Positions 57,804 through 64,000 of a stretch of 64,000 nucleotides of DNA are shown here, in pieces. The number at the start of each line of letters is the position of its first letter. Within the stretch, counting starts at the first letter, position 1. Position numbers and translations under genes: made by a program. Under the pieces are notes generated by a model. It was not told where the DNA came from and did no database searches. It saw nothing but the letters and a program-made list of their open reading frames with translations. The stretch lies in NCBI GenBank assembly GCA_963766345.1, contig CAVXZL010000012.1, forward strand, positions 806,001-870,000, written 5' to 3'. The DNA is from DASVFB01 sp963766345. Its GTDB lineage: Bacteria > Actinomycetota > Thermoleophilia > Gaiellales > Gaiellaceae.

Positions 57804-59629
57804 TGCCCGACGCCACGATCGAGCTCGACCTGCTCCCGCGCTGCACCGTCAGGGTCGACGTCGGGGGCGTCCGGAAGGGCACGGGCTTCTTCGTCGCGCC
57901 GGGCATCGTCGTCACGTGCGCGCACGTGATCGAATCGCAGCGGCTGTCGCCGGGAGACACGGACCCCGTGATCGAGATCGTGCTGAGCGGAAGCGGCGAG
58001 CGTCACGCGGTTCAGCGCCGGAGCGGCGGCGACTGGTGTGACGACGACGTCACCCTGCTGCAGCTCGTAAGCCCCCTCGAGCATTCGTGCGTCCTGCTCG
58101 CGGGCGGCCTCCTGCCGCGCGATCCGTTGCACAGCTTCGGTTTTCCCGACAATCACCCGGAAGGCATCCCGACGAATCTCGACGCGGACGGCTTCACCGG
58201 CGACAGCAGGCTGCTCAGGTTCACGGAGGGCCAGGTCCGCGGCGGCATGAGCGGCTCGCCCGTGTACAACGCGCGGACCGGCGCCGTGTGCGCGATGGTG
58301 AACAAGTCCACCGATCCCAGAAGCGACCTCGGCGGCTACGGCGTGCGCGTCGAGACGCTGCTTCGGCTCGACCCGCGCGTCTTCCAGACCGAGAACCAGC
58401 GGTATCACGACGCGAGCGCGGAGTGGCTCGACCTCCTGACCAACGCGCAGCGCACGCTGCTTCGCCCGCGGCGGACCGGGCCGAGCGACGACGCCGCGGT
58501 CACGTCGATCGTGAGCATCGGGCGCGACAACGAGGACTGGCTCGTGCGCGCGAGCTTCGGCGCCGACGAGCCGAATCTCGGGCCGGTGCGCGTCGACCTG
58601 AACAGCATCCGCACGATGGTCGCGCGGCTCCTGCGGGACTGGGCGTCGAGCGGGCGGGTCGATGTCGGCACCCAGAACCAGCTCCTCGGCGAGATCTTGT
58701 TCTTCGCCGCGTTCCCCGGCGAGATCGGCGACAGGTTCAAGGAGCTCCTCCGCACGAAGACGGAGCGGCCCGTCCTGGTCGGCCTCCACTTCCAGACCGA
58801 CGCCGAGCGAAGCCTCGTGACGCTGCCGTGGGAGCATCTCTACGTGCCGCAGGGCGAGGACGCGGCCGGTATGTACCTCGCGAGGGAGAGCTCGCTCTCG
58901 CTCGTCCGCTGCCGCGAGGACGAGCTCGATTCGACCGACTCGCTCCAGCGTCGCGAGCTGTCGGTCCTGGTGGTCGCGGTCGAGCCTCCGTCGAGCGTTT
59001 CGGGCGAGGAGGAGGCGACCTTCGAGCGCAAAGTCGTGCGGGACGTCGCCTCTGCTGTCAAGACGTTGCAGAAGGACGGGAACGGCCTGACCGTCGAGGT
59101 CATCGAGGCGGAAGACACGGAACAGCTCGCAAGCGACATCGAGGGGCGGGACGACCAGGTCATCCACGTCGTGTCGTACGGCTGCTTCCGCCGGCGCGCC
59201 GGTGAGCGGCAGCGCACGGAGGAGATCGTCGCCGAGTTCACGTTCGACGTGCTCGCAGACTTGATCAAGCAGCGCAAGCCCCAACTCGTCGTCCTCCAGC
59301 TCCTGGAGGCGGAGAAGCAACGAGTTGCCGCGGACTTCGCGCTCCTCGCGCCGATCCTCGTCGCCCAGGGAATCGATCACGTCGTCGCGTACCAGTACCC
59401 GGTTCGCGGCGAGACGGCGAGCAAGTTCAACGCCGCGCTGTACAAGGCGCTCGCATCCGGTGCGTCGGTCGACGACGCCGTTCAGCAGGCCCGCAACAGC
59501 GTCTGGCTCTCGGATCAGGGGTCGCGGGCGTTCATCTCGCCCGCGCTGTTCGTCAGCCGTCCCGGCAGGAGGCGTCTGGTCGCGGCTGCGGCGGCGGTCG
59601 GACAGCGGGTCGGCGCGTTCCAGCGCTGA
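57803..59629 (+). CDS. Trypsin-like serine protease fused to an inactive-looking CHAT domain
   Basis: A 608-residue cytosolic protein (no signal peptide). The N-terminal trypsin-fold domain (about 10-195) has a complete triad: His41 in VVTCAHVIE, Asp82 in DDDVTLLQL, Ser150 in RGGMSGSPVY. A linker (about 200-330) leads to a CHAT fold (about 335-590): LPWEHLY (341-347) and the end block VAYQYPVRGETASKFNAALY (528-547). In active CHAT proteases the His sits in a G-H-G after the H-F-x strand and the Cys in an L-N-A/S-C segment; here these are VIHVVSYGCF (453-462) and VVLQLLEAE (496-504), so both catalytic residues are gone. The trypsin domain is probably the effector and the pseudo-CHAT a sensor or docking part. 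ATG overlaps the TRYPCO1 stop. Confidence 0.85.
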   Translation: MPDATIELDLLPRCTVRVDVGGVRKGTGFFVAPGIVVTCAHVIESQRLSPGDTDPVIEIVLSGSGERHAVQRRSGGDWCDDDVTLLQLVSPLEHSCVLLAGGLLPRDPLHSFGFPDNHPEGIPTNLDADGFTGDSRLLRFTEGQVRGGMSGSPVYNARTGAVCAMVNKSTDPRSDLGGYGVRVETLLRLDPRVFQTENQRYHDASAEWLDLLTNAQRTLLRPRRTGPSDDAAVTSIVSIGRDNEDWLVRASFGADEPNLGPVRVDLNSIRTMVARLLRDWASSGRVDVGTQNQLLGEILFFAAFPGEIGDRFKELLRTKTERPVLVGLHFQTDAERSLVTLPWEHLYVPQGEDAAGMYLARESSLSLVRCREDELDSTDSLQRRELSVLVVAVEPPSSVSGEEEATFERKVVRDVASAVKTLQKDGNGLTVEVIEAEDTEQLASDIEGRDDQVIHVVSYGCFRRRAGERQRTEEIVAEFTFDVLADLIKQRKPQLVVLQLLEAEKQRVAADFALLAPILVAQGIDHVVAYQYPVRGETASKFNAALYKALASGASVDDAVQQARNSVWLSDQGSRAFISPALFVSRPGRRRLVAAAAAVGQRVGAFQR

Positions 59630-62600
59630 TGGTGCGGACGCGCATCCCGAAGCTCGGGCTCGGCGTCGGCGGGCCACGCTCCTACGCGCGTGTGATCGCA
59701 CGCTGGCGCAGAGCCGTCGACAAGCTGTCCGACGACGACATCGCGGAGGCGAAGACGGCGTTGGAGGAGGAGCTGCGCGACGCGGACTCTGCGGACGACT
59801 ACAGGACGGCGTACAAGCGTCTGATCGAACTGGCCCGGGACGCGGAGGCGGGCGGCAAGAGGCTCCGCAGGCTCGCGAAACACGTGACGGCGCTGCAGGA
59901 AGACTGGGCGGCGTCGCGGCGGTACACCGAGGCGGGCCTCGACGCGCTCGTGGAAGAGCTCGTGCAGACGTTCGAACGGGACCCGGGAGCAGGCGCTCGA
60001 CGCTGGCTGACCGAGTTGTTCGACGCCATCCGCCTCCAGGAGTCCGATGCCGTCGAGAGGATCGCGACCGCGGACTTCGCGTTCGCCGACGAGCAGGCTC
60101 GCGGCGCCGAGCGGATCGCCCGCGACCTCGCGGCCTGGCGCGAGGGCAATCCCGAGAGCCTCCTCGAGCTCCTCGACGCTCTCGCGCGCATGCAAGTCGA
60201 GGGTTGGGAGCACATCGTCGAGACTCCTGCCCGGACGCGCGCGCACCGGCTCGCGGCATGGATCGCGCTGCGCGTCCTCGGAGCTCCGTCGCTCGCCATG
60301 AGACACCTCGACGACGCGCTCGAGCTCGATCCGCTCGAGGGGCCGACGAACGCGGAGCGCGCGTCACTCGATCTCTTCTCCGGCGAGCTGGAGCGTGCCG
60401 CGCCGGCCGCGCAACGGGCGATCGAGTTCGCTCCGAACGACCCCTCCGGCTACATCGCCCTCGGAGCGTGGGCCGAGCTCGTCGGCCAGTTCGACGACGC
60501 GCGGGATCTCTTCGGTCGCGGGCTCGACCGGATGCCGGCGCACATCATCGCCACGATTCCGCGCAGGGCGTCGATCCTCGACCCGCCCGGTGCGCTCCTG
60601 CTCGCCGCCGGCGAGCGGCTGCTCGCAGCGGGCAAGCCGGCCGAAGCCGCCAACGCCGCGGACGCCGCGTTCCACATGGGCGTCCTGGGCCCGACGAGCT
60701 TTCCGGAGGCCGACGCATATCGTCTTCGTAGCCGCGCCCTCGGGGAGACCGGACGCGGAGCGCGGAAGGAGGCGGCTGCTGCCGCGCTCGAGGCGGGGAA
60801 GCGCTACCTCTGGAACGAGCAGATCGACGAAGCGATCGACGAGCTCAGGCGTGCCCGCAAGCTCGACGACTCGATCGCCGAGTCCGTGTGGCTCCTTGCG
60901 GACGCGCTCACGGTGAAGAGCTTCCCCTCGGGCGCGGCCGCTCCCGACAACGAGCTCGTCAAGGAGGCCCGGTCGGAGTGGGAAAGGGCGGCACGGAAGT
61001 TCAATCCCCCCGCGGGAGCGCTGTCCTGGGCGTTCCTGACCCGTGCGGCGATCGCGGACCTCGCCTCGTACGCACCGGGCCAGGATCGAGGTCTCGGCTC
61101 CTGGGAGGCGGTCCTCTACGTCGAGCGGGCACTGGTGCACGACGAAGGCGAGCCTCGACGCTGGGGGCTCGCGGCGCGGCACATCCGCGCGTGTCGGCTC
61201 GACCACCTCGCGCTCGAGGCGGCCGAGCGCGGGTACGCGTTGGGTCCTGCCGACGCGGTCGTGCTGAGCGAGCGTCTCGCCTTGCTCGCGAACCTGAATC
61301 GCTTCGACGAGGCCGGCGTGGCCGCGGACGAGTGGCTGTCGCTGTACGGCGAGGATCCGTGGGTCGGCGGCGTGCAGGCGTGGCTCGCGTACCACGAGGG
61401 TCGACCCGAAGCCGCTCTGAGCCTCCTCGAGCCGTCGATCGCTCTCGACTTCGACCTCGCCTGGTCGTACGGGCTCCGGATCAACTGTCGGCTGGCGCTC
61501 GGTGACGTCGACGGGGCACGTGACGACTCGGCCACGCTCCTGGAGCGCGCGAAGTCGATCGGCGCCGCCGCCGGGGTCCAGATGGCCCTCGCACACGCGA
61601 CGCTCGGCGACCTCGACCGTGCGCGCGAGGTCCTCGAGCGGACGCGCGCCGATTCGACCGCGTCGGACAGCGACTATCTCTTCGCGAAGTTCTTCTTCGC
61701 GGTGCTCGCGGACGACGTCGACGCGGCGCAGGACCTGCTCGAAGCATCGTTCCGGGCATCGCCGAGCGTGCGAGAGCTCGACGCCACGGTCAGAGAGGCA
61801 AAGCTGCGCCTTCTCCTTACGGACGAGACCGGCCGCGCAGGACGCGAGGCTGCAGTCGAGCGCGCGCTGCCCGTCGCAGCGGAGCGGCAGGCGGAACTGG
61901 AAGACATCCCGCCGTCCGCCGACGGCGAACTCCGGCTGGCGCTGGAGAACGTCGTCGGAGCGTCCGGTTCCGACCTCGACCTCCGCACGGCCGCGCTGCT
62001 CGCGATCCGTGCGCGCCGGCTCGTCGAGTCCGGGCAGTTGCTCGACGCCGCCGAGGATTACGAGCGCCTGCGTTCGCCCGTCTTCGAGCCGGAGGCGTCG
62101 GTTGCGCTGGCGCGGGCGCTGACAGGTGCGACGGCAGAGCGGACGGCGCAGAAGGACGTCGACGCGGTCAGGGAGATCCAGGCGAAGGCTGAGCGACTGG
62201 GCGTCACCGACCCTGTTCAGGCCGGGCTGGCCGTCGCGTCCGTCACGGAGGCCGCGGGCCGACCCGACGACGCGCGTGCGTCGCTGACCGCACTGCTGGA
62301 GCGCAACCTCGACGCGGACGCGCGCACTCAGGACGTGCACCAGCGGCTCGGCGAGCTGGCGCTCCGCAGCGGAAAGCTCGAGGACGCGCGCCTGTCGTTC
62401 GAGGCGGCGCTCGAGATCGCGCGTGGCCGGAAAGACGCGGGCCGCTCCGCGGAGCTCGAGGCGCGTCTCGCCGCCCTCGCACTGGTCGACGGCGACGAGC
62501 GATCCTGTCTGGAGCACCTCCGCGCGGCCCGGGACGAATGGAGCTCGGCCGGAGCCGTGGATCCGGCCGGGGCCCTGGAGGCCGACCTTCGCGGTCTTTC

Positions 62601-62733
62601 GCAGGCGGAGCGGAGCGTGAACGGGAGCGAGTTCATCGAGACCGCCGTCGAGCAGGCGCTCGGCTACCTCCGTAATGAGCTCGACCCCACGGCGGCGTCA
62701 GACGCGCTCGCGCCCGCGGCGAAAGAGTCCTGA
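59629..62733 (+). CDS. Large TPR-rich protein, third gene of the protease operon
   Basis: A 1034-residue soluble protein. The first 170 residues are basic then helical (SYARVIARWRRAVDKLSDDD). From about 185 to the end it consists of many TPR-like helical pairs, for example RHLDDALELDPLEGPTNAER, AAQRAIEFAPNDPSGYIALG, DRAREVLERTRADSTASDSD, ARLSFEAALEIARGRKDAGR. No NTPase, nuclease or TM motif is present. It may be a scaffold that recognises a signal or substrate for the protease. The ATG overlaps the protease TGA (TGATG), and the stop lies 10 bp from the tRNA-Lys fragment. Such lengths are at the upper end for TPR partners in conflict systems. Confidence 0.82.
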   Translation: MVRTRIPKLGLGVGGPRSYARVIARWRRAVDKLSDDDIAEAKTALEEELRDADSADDYRTAYKRLIELARDAEAGGKRLRRLAKHVTALQEDWAASRRYTEAGLDALVEELVQTFERDPGAGARRWLTELFDAIRLQESDAVERIATADFAFADEQARGAERIARDLAAWREGNPESLLELLDALARMQVEGWEHIVETPARTRAHRLAAWIALRVLGAPSLAMRHLDDALELDPLEGPTNAERASLDLFSGELERAAPAAQRAIEFAPNDPSGYIALGAWAELVGQFDDARDLFGRGLDRMPAHIIATIPRRASILDPPGALLLAAGERLLAAGKPAEAANAADAAFHMGVLGPTSFPEADAYRLRSRALGETGRGARKEAAAAALEAGKRYLWNEQIDEAIDELRRARKLDDSIAESVWLLADALTVKSFPSGAAAPDNELVKEARSEWERAARKFNPPAGALSWAFLTRAAIADLASYAPGQDRGLGSWEAVLYVERALVHDEGEPRRWGLAARHIRACRLDHLALEAAERGYALGPADAVVLSERLALLANLNRFDEAGVAADEWLSLYGEDPWVGGVQAWLAYHEGRPEAALSLLEPSIALDFDLAWSYGLRINCRLALGDVDGARDDSATLLERAKSIGAAAGVQMALAHATLGDLDRAREVLERTRADSTASDSDYLFAKFFFAVLADDVDAAQDLLEASFRASPSVRELDATVREAKLRLLLTDETGRAGREAAVERALPVAAERQAELEDIPPSADGELRLALENVVGASGSDLDLRTAALLAIRARRLVESGQLLDAAEDYERLRSPVFEPEASVALARALTGATAERTAQKDVDAVREIQAKAERLGVTDPVQAGLAVASVTEAAGRPDDARASLTALLERNLDADARTQDVHQRLGELALRSGKLEDARLSFEAALEIARGRKDAGRSAELEARLAALALVDGDERSCLEHLRAARDEWSSAGAVDPAGALEADLRGLSQAERSVNGSEFIETAVEQALGYLRNELDPTAASDALAPAAKES

Positions 62734-62743
62734 GGAAGCGAGA

Positions 62744-62785
62744 TGGGCCGTGCAGGGATCGAACCTGCGACCTTGGGATTAAGAG
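62744..62785 (-). other. 3' half of tRNA-Lys(CTT): candidate att site
   Basis: Read on the - strand, 42 nt match a tRNA-Lys from the anticodon loop (CTCTTAA) through the variable loop, the T arm (GCAGG-TTCGATC-CCTGC) and the acceptor strand with discriminator A. Identity stops exactly at the 5' side of the anticodon loop: the next five bases (CTCCA) cannot pair with TCCCA, and there is no D arm or 5' acceptor strand. The remnant is not a functional tRNA; its limits are those usual for tyrosine-integrase attachment cores. Confidence 0.85.
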
Positions 62786-63241
62786 TGGAGGGCGAAGGGT
62801 TTCGGTGCTCTCGGGCGCTCTGGGAAACCCCGCTCATTGAGCCAAAACGGCTTGCGTCTGTTCGGGCGTTCTCGCGTCGCCTTGTTGACCTTGTGTTGAC
62901 CCGGTTCGTTGTCGTTGCGGTCAACGCTGGGGTCGTGCCGTCAGACGATCGGCGGCAAACCCTGCGACCTGATGCCGCCACGGCTCCGGACGTGCGCGCG
63001 CGAGCGGCAACACTCCAGCCAGATGCTCGACGGCCTCGTCGACCTGCTCGGGCGAGCAGCCTCCGGTGCCGGTCTCATGGCCGGACTGCCGCCTCGCTTG
63101 TGTCTTGTTCGCGGGTTCTCCGATGCGACGCCGCGGGCCACGCTGGGTGGCCTGAATCCTCGCAGCGCCTCAGGTTGACGGGTATCCCGGCGTGTGTTAG
63201 ACCGTGTGGTCGTCGAGCTGCGGCAGCGAGGAGTCGAGGGA
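62786..63241. other. Non-coding att-flanking region with candidate integrase arm sites
   Basis: This 456-bp stretch has no convincing gene. It holds an inverted repeat GGGTTTC/GAAACCC (62797-62803, 62824-62830), a small AGCC/GGCT hairpin near 62840, and three TTGACC hexamers: two direct, 11 bp apart (62885-62890 and 62896-62901), and one inverted (62919-62924). Hexamers at one helical turn beside an att core resemble integrase arm-type sites. The rest is GC-rich with short, biased frames; no integrase remnant was recognised. Confidence 0.45.
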
Positions 63242-64000
63242 GTGCCGAGTTCGATCGATCCCACCACGCCCACCGTGCCGCCGACGCACGGTGCTGTGCC
63301 GCGCGGGTTGCCGCTGACGCCGTCGTCGTCGACGACGACGGGACGGTTTGGGCGCATGTTCCGGCGGTTGCCGTTCTACGAGCATCGGCCGGAGAGCCTG
63401 GCCGCGCTCGGGGACACGATGATCCAGGAGCTGGAGAACGGACAGCTCGACGAGGCGCTCGGGGTTGCGGACCCCGACGAGAACAGGGGTGTCCTCAGCG
63501 ATGGCTCGATGCGCTTGCCGGCCGGATACACCTATTTCGGCCAGTTCGTCGACCACGACATCACCTTCGATCCGGTCTCGAGCCTGGTGCGGCAGAACGA
63601 CCCGGACGCGCTGACCGACTTCCGCACGCCCCGGTTCGATCTCGACTCGCTCTACGGCCGCGGCCCCGCCGACCAGCCGTTCCTGTACGAGCCGGGCGGA
63701 GTCAAGCTGCGCCTCGGCGAGTCACGTTCCGCCAACCCGGAGGTGGCGGGACCCGACCTGCAGCGAAACGCGGACGAGCGGGCGCTGATCGGCGATCCCC
63801 GCAACGACGAGAACCTGATCGTCTCGCAGTTGCAGGTAGCGATGATCAAGTTCCACAACAAGGCCGTCGACCGGGTCCACGCCGACACTCAACTCGAGGG
63901 CGACGACCTCTTCAAGCTGGCCCAACAGACGGTGCGCTGGCACTACCAGTGGGTGGTGATCCACGACTACCTACGCCGCCTCGCCGGCGTCGACGTCATC
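63242..64000 (+). CDS. Animal-type heme peroxidase, N-terminal part (runs off the window)
   Basis: An open frame of 253 codons continues past the right edge. After a Pro/Thr/Ser-rich N-terminus come ESLAALGDTMIQELENGQLD, the distal-heme block YTYFGQFVDHDITFDPVSSL (Gln and His of G-Q-F-V/L-D-H-D), PRFDLDSLYGRGPADQPFLY, GDPRNDENLIVSQLQVAMIK and FHNKAVDRVH. These are typical of bacterial animal-peroxidase homologues. It differs from the first heme peroxidase of this window (distal form V-H-D-W), so the two are not recent duplicates. I chose GTG 63242, which has AGGAG at 63230-63234; GTG 63206 or 63194 are alternatives. Confidence 0.85.
   Translation, partial: MPSSIDPTTPTVPPTHGAVPRGLPLTPSSSTTTGRFGRMFRRLPFYEHRPESLAALGDTMIQELENGQLDEALGVADPDENRGVLSDGSMRLPAGYTYFGQFVDHDITFDPVSSLVRQNDPDALTDFRTPRFDLDSLYGRGPADQPFLYEPGGVKLRLGESRSANPEVAGPDLQRNADERALIGDPRNDENLIVSQLQVAMIKFHNKAVDRVHADTQLEGDDLFKLAQQTVRWHYQWVVIHDYLRRLAGVDVI

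Noticed and set aside
62664..62981. A 105-residue minus-strand frame across the tRNA fragment
   Set aside because: It reads through the tRNA remnant (NPKVAGSIPARP is a translated tRNA artefact) and overlaps the TPR gene's end; no family match.
63179..63241. Earlier start for the right-edge peroxidase at GTG 63194 or 63206
   Set aside because: GTG 63242 has an AGGAG site at suitable spacing; the earlier codons have none, though they cannot be excluded.
1..64000. CRISPR arrays, insertion sequences, rRNA or complete tRNA genes
   Set aside because: No regularly spaced direct repeats, transposase genes or RNA gene structures were found on reading both strands; only the tRNA-Lys half was seen.

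Overview
The window looks like chromosomal DNA of a very GC-rich Gram-positive-type bacterium, most likely a deep-branching Actinomycetota lineage such as Thermoleophilia. This rests on the roughly 70% GC codon use, many GTG/TTG starts, dense GTGA/ATGA gene overlaps, the lack of any outer-membrane gene, and the gene content (type II fatty acid synthesis, LigD, rhamnose genes, secreted Thr-rich proteins). No rRNA or complete tRNA gene is present to fix the taxon. About sixty real genes can be supported. Six reading frames are each interrupted by what looks like one surplus G or C, which points to uncorrected sequencing errors more than to decay.

Layout. 1-9.3 kb: lipid precursor supply. birA faces fabZ-fabH-fabD-fabG-fabF, then come a metallopeptidase, a HAD hydrolase, a GNAT protein and accD-accA; BirA would biotinylate the acetyl-CoA carboxylase that AccDA completes. 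9.4-16.3 kb: ligD (frameshifted), a lipoprotein, small proteins, a DDAH-like hydrolase and an MrfA/Hrq1-type helicase. 16.4-19.7 kb: two REP-like palindromes, a TPP riboswitch and thiD-thiM-thiE-thiL. 19.7-29.7 kb: an orphan DppB-like permease, a broken glycosyltransferase with an Ig-like fragment behind it, polX, a PLP decarboxylase, a HAD protein, trehalose-phosphatase, two half-size TauE/SafE genes and a secreted M23 peptidase. 29.8-32.6 kb: hsp20-lon. 32.9-46.7 kb: surface sugars and wall enzymes: a glycoside hydrolase, rmlA-rmlC-rmlD, a decayed spacer, rmlB, a Ser/Thr kinase, SpoIID- and subtilisin-type secreted proteins, then a four-gene operon for an amino-sugar uronic acid. 46.7-57.3 kb: a 947-residue secreted beta-propeller, a WYL regulator, an APC permease, an MBL-fold enzyme, a heme peroxidase, and secreted DMFase-like and phospholipase C-like proteins.

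57.4-62.7 kb: the part most worth attention. Three tightly coupled genes encode a TRYPCO1-type small protein, a trypsin-like protease fused to a CHAT-fold domain that has lost its catalytic His and Cys, and a 1034-residue TPR-rich protein. They end 10 bp from the isolated 3' half of a tRNA-Lys(CTT) gene, a typical tyrosine-integrase attachment site, followed by TTGACC repeats that could be integrase arm sites. The pattern fits a regulated protease 'conflict' (defence or programmed response) cassette near a mobile-element boundary. A second animal-type heme peroxidase runs off the right edge.

Transcription signals. Many genes have a TANNNT hexamer ending only 6-9 nt before the start codon and no ribosome-binding site, so leaderless transcription seems common here. 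The birA/fabZ pair appears to share one symmetric -10 element. The TRYPCO1 operon instead has a long leader and an AGGAGG site.
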